A DNA stretch of 64,000 bases, from the NCBI GenBank assembly GCA_964035575.1, contig OZ037841.1, positions 124,001 to 188,000 of the forward strand, read 5' to 3'. Source of the stretch: Rhynchopus sp. YZ270_cl-10 (taxonomy: Eukaryota; Euglenozoa; Diplonemea; Diplonemida; Diplonemidae). The first letter of the stretch is position 1, and the number at the start of each line of letters is the position of its first letter. The notes under the pieces were generated by a model, which saw only the letters and a list, made by a program, of their open reading frames with translations, made no database searches and was not told where the DNA came from. Positions 21,997-32,045 of this stretch are shown one piece after another. The position numbers were made by a program, and so were the translations under genes.

Positions 21997-22005
21997 ATAG
22001 AGACT

Positions 22006-22165
22006 TTCACTTTTGTGCCTCGTTCTAACTAAACCGGCACATGTACTGATTGTAAGACTTTTGGCCCTCGCTTCGCTCGGACCAAGCGCCTTTCATGTGC
22101 ATTATAAACGTACCCCCCTTGCCCTGTCCAGTTTGATGTGGAACAAAAAAAAGTCGAGCCTAGGG

Positions 22166-22196
<31 letters not shown>
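22006..22196 (+). mobile_element. LINE family B 3'-end fragment with poly(A)
   Basis: Matches 51521-51705 of the large B copy, ending in GAGCCTAGGGCTAA and an A-run (22169-22196). It is the right half of the B 3' UTR that A1 interrupts; the left half is at 10204-10391. Confidence 0.85.
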
Positions 22197-22199
<3 letters not shown>

Positions 22200-22406
22200 T
22201 GGAAGCTGTGGAAGCTGTGGAAGCTGTGGAAGCTGTGGAAGCTGTGGAAGCTGTGGAAGCTGTGGAAGCTGTGGAAGCTGTGGAAGCTGTGGAAGCTGTG
22301 GAAGCTGTGGAAGCTGTGGAAGCTGTGGAAGCTGTGGAAGCTGTGGAAGCTGTGGAAGCTGTGGAAGCTGTGGAAGCTGTGGAAGCTGTGGAAGCTGTGG
22401 CTGTGG
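22197..22406. repeat. 9-bp tandem repeat (GGAAGCTGT), about 22 copies
   Basis: Near-perfect array directly after the B poly(A). All three plus-strand frames are open (Gly-Ser-Cys, Lys-Leu-Trp or Glu-Ala-Val repeats) because the unit is a multiple of three without stops. I do not regard it as a gene. Confidence 0.9.
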
Positions 22407-22539
22407 CAAATATTTCTTGTTTTTTTCTGTTCCTTTTTCCACCACACCTCCAAAAACACCCTCACAGGATGACAGTATACAAAAACATGATAAACGATGA
22501 AAACCCGCAACTCTACGCCACAGGTTCTTTCTTCCTCTG
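22407..22539. other. Short unique stretch before the assembly gap
   Basis: T-rich then mixed sequence after the 9-bp repeat. It contains no coding or RNA signal that I recognise. Confidence 0.6.
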
Positions 22540-22739
22540 NNNNNNNNNNNNNNNNNNNNNNNNNNNNNNNNNNNNNNNNNNNNNNNNNNNNNNNNNNNNN
22601 NNNNNNNNNNNNNNNNNNNNNNNNNNNNNNNNNNNNNNNNNNNNNNNNNNNNNNNNNNNNNNNNNNNNNNNNNNNNNNNNNNNNNNNNNNNNNNNNNNNN
22701 NNNNNNNNNNNNNNNNNNNNNNNNNNNNNNNNNNNNNNN
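22540..22739. other. Assembly gap (200 N)
   Basis: Exactly 200 undetermined bases, most likely a fixed-size placeholder. Order and distance across this point are less certain than elsewhere. Confidence 0.98.
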
Positions 22740-23000
22740 CACTTCTTGCTGAGGAGCAAGACAGTTGAAGGTCTACATGTGAGGGTGAAGCAGTTGTGGT
22801 GAACAAAGATTCTGACGAACAAGGTGAATACAAAGTACAAAACCTCGTGAGACAGAAGACAACGTCAGAGGTGATAGCATCCACTCTTTTTTTTTGTTCA
22901 CCAAATCTCGTCATGCTATCTCTCTCAGTCGACAATAATACTCTTCCAAAAAACAAAGACTTTTTCAATCTGGTTTCCATCAAGGTTCACCCTAGGCTCT
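22740..23000. other. Unique 260-bp stretch, nothing recognised
   Basis: Balanced-composition DNA between the gap and the TTAGCTCC array. A short plus-strand frame from about 22796 exists, but has no recognisable motif and runs into the array. No RNA gene is seen. Confidence 0.5.
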
Positions 23001-24262
23001 TTAGCTCCTTAGCTCCTTAGCTCCTTAGCTCCTTAGCTCCTTAGCTCCTTAGCTCCTTAGCTCCTTAGCTCCTTAGCTCCTTAGCTCCTTAGCTCCTTAG
23101 CTCCTTAGCTCCTTAGCTCCTTAGCTCCTTAGCTCCTTAGCTCCTTAGCTCCTTAGCTCCTTAGCTCCTTAGCTCCTTAGCTCCTTAGCTCCTTAGCTCC
23201 TTAGCTCCTTAGCTCCTTAGCTCCTTAGCTCCTTAGCTCCTTAGCTCCTTAGCTCCTTAGCTCCTTAGCTCCTTAGCTCCTTAGCTCCTTAGCTCCTTAG
23301 CTCCTTAGCTCCTTAGCTCCTTAGCTCCTTAGCTCCTTAGCTCCTTAGCTCCTTAGCTCCTTAGCTCCTTAGCTCCTTAGCTCCTTAGCTCCTTAGCTCC
23401 TTAGCTCCTTAGCTCCTTAGCTCCTTAGCTCCTTAGCTCCTTAGCTCCTTAGCTCCTTAGCTCCTTAGCTCCTTAGCTCCTTAGCTCCTTAGCTCCTTAG
23501 CTCCTTAGCTCCTTAGCTCCTTAGCTCCTTAGCTCCTTAGCTCCTTAGCTCCTTAGCTCCTTAGCTCCTTAGCTCCTTAGCTCCTTAGCTCCTTAGCTCC
23601 TTAGCTCCTTAGCTCCTTAGCTCCTTAGCTCCTTAGCTCCTTAGCTCCTTAGCTCCTTAGCTCCTTAGCTCCTTAGCTCCTTAGCTCCTTAGCTCCTTAG
23701 CTCCTTAGCTCCTTAGCTCCTTAGCTCCTTAGCTCCTTAGCTCCTTAGCTCCTTAGCTCCTTAGCTCCTTAGCTCCTTAGCTCCTTAGCTCCTTAGCTCC
23801 TTAGCTCCTTAGCTCCTTAGCTCCTTAGCTCCTTAGCTCCTTAGCTCCTTAGCTCCTTAGCTCCTTAGCTCCTTAGCTCCTTAGCTCCTTAGCTCCTTAG
23901 CTCCTTAGCTCCTTAGCTCCTTAGCTCCTTAGCTCCTTAGCTCCTTAGCTCCTTAGCTCCTTAGCTCCTTAGCTCCTTAGCTCCTTAGCTCCTTAGCTCC
24001 TTAGCTCCTTAGCTCCTTAGCTCCTTAGCTCCTTAGCTCCTTAGCTCCTTAGCTCCTTAGCTCCTTAGCTCCTTAGCTCCTTAGCTCCTTAGCTCCTTAG
24101 CTCCTTAGCTCCTTAGCTCCTTAGCTCCTTAGCTCCTTAGCTCCTTAGCTCCTTAGCTCCTTAGCTCCTTAGCTCCTTAGCTCCTTAGCTCCTTAGCTCC
24201 TTAGCTCCTTAGCTCCTTAGCTCCTTAGCTCCTTAGCTCCTTAGCTCCTTAGCTCCTTAGCT
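23001..24262. repeat. TTAGCTCC microsatellite, about 158 perfect copies
   Basis: 1,262 bases of a perfect 8-bp tandem repeat with no interruption that I can find. It ends in a partial unit at 24262 and gives way to unique DNA. The absence of any point change indicates recent expansion or ongoing homogenisation. Confidence 0.97.
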
Positions 24263-24338
24263 TGGTATGTATGGGGAAGACTTCTGGTTGGTCATATTTG
24301 TTGTGAGAGCCCGTAAACCCGCAAACCCGCAAACCTAC

Positions 24339-24340
<2 letters not shown>
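24263..24340. repeat. Unique stub and short AAACCCGC array, left flank of LINE A2
   Basis: Unique sequence, then about three AAACCCGC-type units and GCAAACCTACACT. That last sequence recurs at 26965-26977 on the other side of A2 and is its target-site duplication. The array is the same 8-bp unit found at 60440-61306. Confidence 0.75.
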
Positions 24341-24391
<51 letters not shown>

Positions 24392-26964
24392 GTGTTGTTC
24401 AACTTAGCCCTAGGCTCGCTTTTTTTATCTACATCCAGTGACAGAGGGGGTACTTACTAGTCAAGCGAGTATGTAAACAGCTAGATGTCCAGACAAGGGC
24501 ACTTTACTATTGTACTGGCAAGACAGTGCCTGAAAACACAGTTAGGAGCACTAAAATAGAAAACATGTGGGACAATTACAACCAACACTTCCCTGCAAAT
24601 AAGCAAAAGGGTCGTATGTGAGTGCAATTTTTCCCAAAAGGAAAAGGGGAGGGGATGGGACGGGAGGGTTGCTCTGTCTACCGGTGTAGTTTTATTTTGC
24701 TTTGTCTTGGGGAGGGGAGGGGAGGAGAAGGAGAAGGAGGGGATTGAGTGAGCCGTTTCCTCTGTAACACACAAACAAATAAAAAGGAAGTTCCATAATC
24801 TTTTTAGTAGTTTTCTTTTTGGTGAAAATTTTTGAGAACTTCAGTAAGTGTGACCTGACCCGACTGACTGACACCCAAAGGGTAAAACAACAATAACGCA
24901 CAACAAAATCAACAACAACAATGGTGGGTCTCGTGCTTACCTGTGGTGGTTTTGAAAAATGAAAAATTGAAATTGACCTTCACAAGGTAAAAATGAAAAA
25001 CTAAAGGAGTGAAAAAAGGAACTCAAAGGACAAGAGTTCTGTACAAACTCTACTCTACTGCACAATCTATAAAAGTGGCCCAATGGCTCCTGATGCCACT
25101 GGCCTGGCTCTTAGACAGGTCTTACTCCGAGACTGCCCTCTACCCTCAGAGCCTCGTCCAAGGGGTAAGGGCCGTCGCTGGGGTAGACCCGTCCTAGCCA
25201 GCAGCCAACCAAAAATATTAACAAATAGGAAGGGGGGCGGAAAGGGGGGAAAGGGGGGGCAAACCCCAAAGGATGAAAAGAACAAAAAACACAAAATAAA
25301 AAGGGTTAAAAATAAACATGGGGCAAACTGTCATTCTCACACACTCTCACCCTCTAACTCTCTAACTCTCTAATTCTTTTTATTCCCCTTTTTCCCCTTC
25401 CTTCCTCCGCTCTGTCTCCCCTTCTGTCCACCACCGCGACCATTGCGCCCTCTCTGCACCTCCTGGGGCGAGAGCACATGCTGCGTCGCTTGTGCCACTG
25501 CGTCGGTGAACACGTTCGACGTGTTGGACCTACCCTGAGCTGCATGGCGCTGGGGTCCTTTGGGAGCTGGGGAAGGAGCAGGTTGGGCGGAGGAGGTTGC
25601 ATTGCCACGGCCTGCCGATGAGGAGGAGGAAGAAGTGGAGACTGCAGGTTGGGCGATGGAGGTTGTAGTGCCACGGCCTGCAGAGGTGGAGGAAGAAGAA
25701 GAAGAAGAGGAGGCTTGAGGTTGTCGGCCTATTCCCTCTCGAGCCGCTCGTGCCTCATTCTCCCTCCTTGTACTCTCCGCTGCAAAGGCCTGCCCCCTAC
25801 TGCTCCGGTTGTCCGTCAGGGCATGCAACGTCGACTTTGCCTTGCACTTTTCCTGAACCGACCACTCATGCAAACCCACCACCTTCATCACCTCATACCA
25901 CTGAGTGAAAGTAGCGGTAGAGAGGGGGAGTGACAACAAGGGTCTGCCATCCTGTTTCTCTCCCTGACGGTAGTGGAACAGGGAGATCCACTTCGTCACA
26001 GAAGAAGGCACCGGCGACCCCATGGTGAGGCACGGGAAAAGACCCCCCCTCTCCGTCCGCTCCTCCTCCATCCACATCCAAGCCTCGCTCTGCGCCCTCA
26101 GCAATTCCCTCACCCTCGCTTGCTTCTTCTGGTCAGGGATGCCTTCCACTGACAGAGAAAGCGAGCGATCCGCCCCCTCCATCGCGGTGTCGAGGTCCTC
26201 CTCCTGCTCCTGCTCATCATCATCCATCTCCTCCACCTTCACACGCACCTCGGTGTCTGCCGCCTCGGCCTGTCGCCCCACCTCCTCCTCCAGCTGATCC
26301 CGAGAAGGGGTTCCCCAGCTGACCCTGCCTTCCCGAACGACGATGACCGCGCTGGTCTTGCCCCAGGTATCGCAGTATCCGGCCTCCCCTGCTATCTTCC
26401 TAACCGCCTGACGGGCGACCACCGACTCCGGGCAATCACCGTCCCCCTCCCCGTTCCCACTCCACGGCTGCTGTGTCGCCCAGCAGTACAGGAACTCGCC
26501 CGGGCACGGAGAAGCACCTTGAGGACCAAAGAGAGCCATCCAGTCGCCGACACAGTCAGGTTCGAGTCCTTCAGGGTCGTCGCCCACCGCTCTCCGCACC
26601 GCATGGCAGGGGAGGAATAGCCGCCCTTCGCACACCACCCCAAAGCACCGCCCGTATGCCACCATGCGTTCTGCCTCCAGCTGTCGGGAGAGGTTCACCG
26701 CCGTCAACAACAGAGTGGTCGCCTTCTGCTCCGACTCATGCTTAGCTGCGATGGCGTAATGCCTCTCGCAGCGTTGCCTGTCATACTCCGCCCGGAGCGA
26801 CTCTCCTGCTTCGGGGTGCCGATCGCAGTCTTCCAAGTACTGCGCATGCATCTTCTTCGCGTCCTCTGCGAGTTCCCGCTTGTGCCTGGCGGTCAGCTCC
26901 TCCACACGATGCCTGTCCGCCGCCTTCGCCTGGTCCAGACGCACATTCTGTTCCTCCAGGAAAC
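24341..26964 (-). mobile_element. LINE family A, copy A2, 5'-truncated
   Basis: Minus-strand insertion with a poly(A) tail (24341-24390 as T on plus), the A 3' UTR, and the last third of the polyprotein. It breaks off in the coiled-coil region at about 26964. It is flanked by a 13-bp target-site duplication, GCAAACCTACACT. The 5' truncation is typical of incomplete target-primed reverse transcription. Sequence is very close to A3, including a shared GAGAAG expansion in the 3' UTR. Confidence 0.92.
25370..26964 (-). pseudogene. LINE A2 C-terminal coding remnant
   Basis: Open for about 530 codons in the A frame: second half of the coiled coil, the Trp-rich domain with an acidic stretch, the Ser-rich region, and the basic Gly/Arg/Lys tail, ending at the same stop as A1. 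It lacks its own start and all enzymatic domains because of the 5' truncation. Confidence 0.85.
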
Positions 26965-27293
26965 GCAAACCTACACTAGAAGAAAGCTTTACAGGTTTTT
27001 TTTTTTATATATCACATGTGAAAATGACTTTTTGCTGGGATCCTTCACAAACGGGGCGTGAAATAAAGTGAGCTTTTTTTCACGCTTGCTCTTAGTAATT
27101 TCGCTGGAGGCGTGAAAAAAAGTTTCACTGGCGTGAAAAAAAGTTTCACTGTTTTCTGTCAGTCACAAAACCACACACTCCACCCTACAAATCATGCCAA
27201 GGACCAAGAAGAAGGAGGCTATGGAGGATCTGTATGAGACCGAGCTTCTGGCAGGGTTGAAGTCAAGCACTGCATACAAAACGGAGTGGAATA
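26965..27293 (+). mobile_element. YR transposon: upstream region and 5' part of recombinase gene
   Basis: DNA between A2 and A3. It starts with the GCAAACCTACACT duplication and AGAAGAAAGCT, a border also seen after the AAACCCGC arrays at 60639 and 61307. Further on are repeated GTGAAAAAAAGTTTCACT-like motifs (about 27113-27150). A reading frame opens at ATG 27194 with a basic start (MPRTKKK) and runs up to the A3 insertion point. The rest of the recombinase-like gene lies beyond A3 at 31378. The family is a tyrosine-recombinase element, Crypton-like; a DIRS-type origin is not excluded. It looks broken. Confidence 0.6.
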
Positions 27294-27323
27294 GTCGCAT
27301 CTTCCTTTCTGGAGCGGGGTGCT

Positions 27324-30300
27324 ATGTGTGTAGGGATTGCCACCCTGAAGCGGGAGCCGTGTGTGGAGGTAGATGTGGCACCGTCTGCAGAGGACATGGA
27401 CCGGTTTGGACGCCGCAGTGCAGGGGCCGTGGAACCTCTCTGTGATGATGCGAACCCTGACGACGATATGAGTCGTCCTGCTCCAGACCGGTCGGAGGAG
27501 CAGCAGGGGAAGCGCAAGAGGGACGTGAAGCCGGACCACGTGGAGCCACCGAGGAAGCGGACCGGGAGGTTCGATTCGGCTACCGTGATTCCGGAAGGGC
27601 CGGGTCTCGATGTGGTGCGTGAGTGGGAGTTTTTGCGTGAGTGCCCGGCAGCGCAGAGGCCTCGGGCGACGGAACAGGCGGCCAAGCTGGGAGCCTCGAA
27701 GGTGACTTGGTCGTTTGTGGCGGGGGACTGTGCTTTTGAGGCTTTGCTCTTCGCCACTGGGCGCACGGATTTGTCGGTGGAGGGTCTGCGCCAGGCGGCA
27801 GTGAAGAAGGTCCAGGGCCGCGCTGATCTGTCGAGTGCGGCTGTCCCTAATTTTGGGGTCTGGCAGCGGCTGATGACGAGTGGGGACAGAGGAGACGAGC
27901 GTACGTGGGCGGATGCCATTGCAGTGGCGGGGGCAGGGGAGGCTCTTGAGGTATCTGTGGTCATCCTCAACGAGTTCGCCCGCCCTTCTCTGATGGTGCC
28001 AAGAAAACGGCCTAAGGCAGTGGTCCTTCTCCTCCACTCGGGTGACCAGGATGCGGCAGATGGATCCGGCAGTATCCCGGGACACTACGAGCCCCTCACC
28101 ATGGACCCGGCTCTGCAGCAGCACATCCTGTCTTTTGAGGCCACAGGTGGTAAGGGGGAGTGCCAGTCAGAGCGCCCCATGGCTTTTGTGGGAGCGAGGG
28201 AGGCGGAGGCGTCGAACACTTTCCTGCAGTGCGAACAATGCAGCAAGCTCTTCGATGCGTCGGACGCACACTTCTGCTGTCACACGTGTGGTGGCTTGGC
28301 ATGTCTGCACTGCGCTCAGGGGTCCAAGCACTGCCCTCTGTCGCAAATTGGCAGGGCGGAATATTTCAGTGCCCTGTCTTTTTTGCACTCGAATGTTCCG
28401 GCTCAGGCTGCCTCTGCGGAGGGGAGCGGAGACCCACCACCTAAACGGGCTCCTTCTCCAGCAGTGCCAGCTCCCGAGGGCGAGGACGTCGAGGAGGTAG
28501 ACATGCCAATGGCGGGCGAAGAGGGGCAGCAGGCAGAACAGAAGCAGCAGAAGCACGAGAAGCAACGGAAACAGCAGAAGCAGCAACAACAAAAGGCGGA
28601 CCAGGAGAAGAAGGAAGCGTTGCAGCGTGCGTCGGACGCGTGGCAGCAAGCCCTGGAGGTACGGCGGGAGCATCGTCGGTCGTGGGGACCGGATTTGGCC
28701 GCGCTTCGGGGCACTTTTGGCGACCGCCAGCAGGAGTTGAGTCGTTTCCTGGAGGAACAGAATGTGCGTCTGGACCAGGCGAAGGCGGCGGACAGGCATC
28801 GTGTGGAGGAGCTGACCGCCAGGCACAAGCGGGAAGTCGCAGAGGACGCGAAGAAGATGCATGCGCAGTACTTGGAAGACTGCGATCGGCACCCCGAAGC
28901 AGGAGAGTCGCTCCGGGCGGAGTATGACAGGCAACGCTGCGAGAGGCATTACGCCATCGCAGCTAAGCATGAGTCGGAGCAGAAGGCGACCACTCTGTTG
29001 TTGACGGCGGTGAACCTCTCCCGACAGCTGGAGGCAGAACGCATGGTGGCATACGGGCGGTGCTTTGGGGTGGTGTGCGAAGGGCGGCTATTCCTCCCCT
29101 GCCATGCGGTGCGGAGAGCGGTGGGCGACGACCCTGAAGGACTCGAACCTGACTGTGTCGGCGACTGGATGGCTCTCTTTGGTCCTCAAGGTGCTTCTCC
29201 GTGCCCGGGCGAGTTCCTGTACTGCTGGGCGACACAGCAGCCGTGGAGTGGGAACGGGGAGGGGGACGGTGATTGCCCGGAGTCGGTGGTCGCCCGTCAG
29301 GCGGTTAGGAAGATAGCAGGGGAGGCCGGATACTGCGATACCTGGGGCAAGACCAGCGCGGTCATCGTCGTTCGGGAAGGCAGGGTCAGCTGGGGAACCC
29401 CTTCTCGGGATCAGCTGGAGGAGGAGGTGGGGCGACAGGCCGAGGCGGCAGACACCGAGGTGCGTGTGAAGGTGGAGGAGATGGATGATGATGAGCAGGA
29501 GCAGGAGGAGGACCTCGACACCGCGATGGAGGGGGCGGATCGCTCGCTTTCTCTGTCAGTGGAAGGCATCCCTGACCAGAAGAAGCAAGCGAGGGTGAGG
29601 GAATTGCTGAGGGCGCAGAGCGAGGCTTGGATGTGGACGGAGGAGGAGCGGACGGAGAGGGGGGGTCTTTTCCCGTGCCTCACCATGGGGTCGCCGGTGC
29701 CTTCTTCTGTGACGAAGTGGATCTCCCTGTTCCACTACCGTCAGGGAGAGAAACAGGATGGCAGACCCTTGTTGTCACTCCCCCTCTCTACCGCTACTTT
29801 CACTCAGTGGTATGAGGTGATGAAGGTGGTGGGTTTGCATGAGTGGTCGGTTCAGGAAAAGTGCAAGGCAAAGTCGACGTTGCATGCCCTGACGGACAAC
29901 CGGAGCAGTAGGGGGCAGGCCTTTGCAGCGGAGAGTACAAGGAGGGAGAATGAGGCACGAGCGGCTCGAGAGGGAATAGGCCGACAACCTCAAGCCTCCT
30001 CTTCTTCTTCTTCTTCCTCCACCTCTGCAGGCCGTGGCACTACAACCTCCATCGCCCAACCTGCAGTCTCCACTTCTTCCTCCTCCTCATCGGCAGGCCG
30101 TGGCAATGCAACCTCCTCCGCCCAACCTGCTCCTTCCCCAGCTCCCAAAGGACCCCAGCGCCATGCAGCTCAGGGTAGGTCCAACACGTCGAACGTGTTC
30201 ACCGACGCAGTGGCACAAGCGACGCAGCATGTGCTCTCGCCCCAGGAGGTGCAGAGAGGGCGCAATGGTCGCGGTGGTGGACAGAAGGGGAGACAGAGCG

Positions 30301-30338
30301 GAGGAAGGAAGGGGAAAAAGGGGAATAAAAAGAATTAG
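27324..30338 (+). CDS. LINE A3 C-terminal polyprotein part (OTU2, Cys cluster, coiled coil, basic tail)
   Basis: Open for 1,004 codons from an internal ATG. It keeps the second OTU protease with GDCAFEALLF and GHYEPL, the C-x2-C RING-like cluster (CEQC ... CCHTCGG ... CLHC), the Gln/Glu/Lys coiled coil, the Trp-rich domain, the acidic stretch and the basic tail. Reverse transcriptase and endonuclease are absent because of 5' truncation. Whether it is expressed is unknown; an ATG so close to the truncation point is probably chance. Confidence 0.8.
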   Translation: MCVGIATLKREPCVEVDVAPSAEDMDRFGRRSAGAVEPLCDDANPDDDMSRPAPDRSEEQQGKRKRDVKPDHVEPPRKRTGRFDSATVIPEGPGLDVVREWEFLRECPAAQRPRATEQAAKLGASKVTWSFVAGDCAFEALLFATGRTDLSVEGLRQAAVKKVQGRADLSSAAVPNFGVWQRLMTSGDRGDERTWADAIAVAGAGEALEVSVVILNEFARPSLMVPRKRPKAVVLLLHSGDQDAADGSGSIPGHYEPLTMDPALQQHILSFEATGGKGECQSERPMAFVGAREAEASNTFLQCEQCSKLFDASDAHFCCHTCGGLACLHCAQGSKHCPLSQIGRAEYFSALSFLHSNVPAQAASAEGSGDPPPKRAPSPAVPAPEGEDVEEVDMPMAGEEGQQAEQKQQKHEKQRKQQKQQQQKADQEKKEALQRASDAWQQALEVRREHRRSWGPDLAALRGTFGDRQQELSRFLEEQNVRLDQAKAADRHRVEELTARHKREVAEDAKKMHAQYLEDCDRHPEAGESLRAEYDRQRCERHYAIAAKHESEQKATTLLLTAVNLSRQLEAERMVAYGRCFGVVCEGRLFLPCHAVRRAVGDDPEGLEPDCVGDWMALFGPQGASPCPGEFLYCWATQQPWSGNGEGDGDCPESVVARQAVRKIAGEAGYCDTWGKTSAVIVVREGRVSWGTPSRDQLEEEVGRQAEAADTEVRVKVEEMDDDEQEQEEDLDTAMEGADRSLSLSVEGIPDQKKQARVRELLRAQSEAWMWTEEERTERGGLFPCLTMGSPVPSSVTKWISLFHYRQGEKQDGRPLLSLPLSTATFTQWYEVMKVVGLHEWSVQEKCKAKSTLHALTDNRSSRGQAFAAESTRRENEARAAREGIGRQPQASSSSSSSSTSAGRGTTTSIAQPAVSTSSSSSSAGRGNATSSAQPAPSPAPKGPQRHAAQGRSNTSNVFTDAVAQATQHVLSPQEVQRGRNGRGGGQKGRQSGGRKGKKGNKKN

Positions 30339-30767
30339 AGAGTTAGAGAGTTAGAGGGTGAGAGTGTGTGAGAATGACAGTTTGCCCCATGTTTATTTTT
30401 AACCCTTTTTATTTTGTGTTTTTTGTTCTTTTCATCCTTTGGGGTTTGCCCCCCCTTTCCCCCCTTTCCGCCCCCCTTCCTATTTGTTAATATTTTTGGT
30501 TGGCTGCTGGCTAGGACGGGTCTACCCCAGCGACGGCCCTTACCCCTTGGACGAGGCTCTGAGGGTAGAGGGCAGTCTCGGAGTAAGACCTGTCTAAGAG
30601 CCAGGCCAGTGGCATCAGGAGCCATTGGGCCACTTTTATAGATTGTGCAGTAGAGTAGAGTTTGTACAGAACTCTTGTCCTTTGAGTTCCTTTTTTCACT
30701 CCTTTAGTTTTTCATTTTTACCTTGTGAAGGTCAATTTCAATTTTTCATTTTTCAAAACCACCACAG

Positions 30768-30946
30768 GTAAGCACGAGACCCACCATTGTTGTTGTTGAT
30801 TTTGTTGTGCGTTATTGTTGTTTTACCCTTTGGGTGTCAGTCAGTCGGGTCAGGTCACACTTACTGAAGTTCTCAAAAATTTTCACCAAAAAGAAAACTA
30901 CTAAAAAGATTATGGAACTTCCTTTTTATTTGTTTGTGTGTTACAG
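30768..30946 (+). other. Intron-like segment in the LINE A 3' UTR
   Basis: Begins GTAAGC after CACCACAG and ends TTTGTGTGTTACAG, with a pyrimidine-rich end, so it has the form of a GT-AG intron of 179 nt. The same segment is present in A1, A2 and A4. Because retrotransposed copies retain it, it is either not normally spliced from the template RNA or only resembles an intron. Confidence 0.25.
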
Positions 30947-31316
30947 AGGAAACGGCTCACTCAATCCCCTCCTTCTCCTTCTCCTCCCCTCCCCTCCCCA
31001 AGACAAAGCAAAATAAAACTACACCGGTAGACAGAGCAACCCTCCCGTCCCATCCCCTCCCCTTTTCCTTTTGGGAAAAATTGCACTCACATACGACCCT
31101 TTTGCTTATTTGCAGGGAAGTGTTGGTTGTAATTGTCCCACATGTTTTCTATTTTAGTGCTCCTAACTGTGTTTTCAGGCACTGTCTTGCCAGTACAATA
31201 GTAAAGTGCCCTTGTCTGGACATCTAGCTGTTTACATACTCGCTTGACTAGTAAGTACCCCCTCTGTCACTGGATGTAGATAAAAAAAGCGAGCCTAGGG
31301 CTAAGTTGAACAACAC

Positions 31317-31368
<52 letters not shown>

Positions 31369-31377
31369 AGTGGAATA

Positions 31378-32045
31378 AGTTTTTACAACACAATAAAATC
31401 ACGGGGCGGAAGCAGCCAAGAGAAGAACATGTGGTCTCTTACTTGACACACCTGCGCGAAGAACGCAGCTACAAAGCCAGCTCATTATGGTCGTGCTACT
31501 CTAAGCTCAACTTTATGTTCAAGACGGAGTTCGACTTTTCACTAAAGGAGTACCACCGCATCGGGCTGTTGCTGAAGACCTGGGGAAGTGACGAATCGAC
31601 GAAGAAGAGCAAGACGTTTTCGAAGGGAGAAGTGGAGATGTTTCTCAAGATGAGCGAGTTGAGCGACTGCTACTGGTGTGTCCGCAAGGCTTACGTCGCG
31701 GTGTGTTTTCTGTCGGGAATGAGATGCACAGAAGCACTGATGCTTGAGATGACAAATTATCAGGAATCACCAGTGGGATACCTCTTCACGTACCAGCACT
31801 GTGCTAAGGTGAAAAAGGCCGACATGGAGCGTGGGAGGTTTGTGGTACCAAGAGACAGCATCTACTTTTGTGTGGTGGAGGAGTACCTGAACCGGCGCTC
31901 ACCAGTTTCACAGGAGGGTCGCTTCTTCATCACTGGAACTAAGACGACAGCTGACAGACTGTGTTTGTTTTTTATTCTTTTTAATCAATTTGAATACACA
32001 GGCGTCACACTTATGGGGCAAAAAAAGGAAAAAAAGAAGACCTAA
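31378..32045 (+). pseudogene. Tyrosine-recombinase-like gene, 3' part
   Basis: Continuation of the YR gene after the A3 insertion. It contains AVCFLSGMRCTEALMLEM, which resembles the helix carrying the first catalytic Arg of tyrosine recombinases. A following Lys-containing segment (AKVKKADMERGRFVVP) resembles the beta2-beta3 Lys motif. The upstream part with helices SYKASSLWSCYSKL fits an N-terminal core-binding domain. The C-terminal His/Tyr part of the catalytic domain is not seen before the frame ends at 32045. It is recognised as Crypton-like by size and by the lack of a nearby reverse transcriptase of its own; the element looks like a fossil. Confidence 0.5.

Larger units (their letters stand above)
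10491..22003 (-). mobile_element. LINE family A, copy A1, full length and apparently whole
   Basis: Minus-strand element of about 11.5 kb. It has, in order: a 5' array of 18-bp monomers (21613-21996), a pyrimidine-rich leader, one uninterrupted reading frame (21411 to 11524), a 3' UTR of about 1 kb, the conserved end GAGCCTAGGGCTAAG then AACAACACC, and poly(A). It interrupts a family-B 3' UTR. CATAGAG occurs on both sides (about 10382 and 21998) as an imperfect candidate target-site duplication. It is the only copy here with an intact frame from leader to basic tail, so it is the best candidate for a recently active element. Confidence 0.92.
27294..31366 (+). mobile_element. LINE family A, copy A3, 5'-truncated, inside the YR gene
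   Basis: Plus-strand insertion that starts in the sequence coding for the end of the endonuclease region and ends with the standard A tail and 49 A (31318-31366). It is flanked by an 11-bp target-site duplication, GGAGTGGAATA (27283-27293 and 31367-31377). Together with A2 it forms a 2.6-kb inverted repeat. Confidence 0.95.

Noticed and set aside
22138-22500. Gly-Ser-Cys, Lys-Leu-Trp and Glu-Ala-Val repeat frames
   Set aside because: All three frames of a 9-bp repeat are open; there is no start context or flanking coding sequence.
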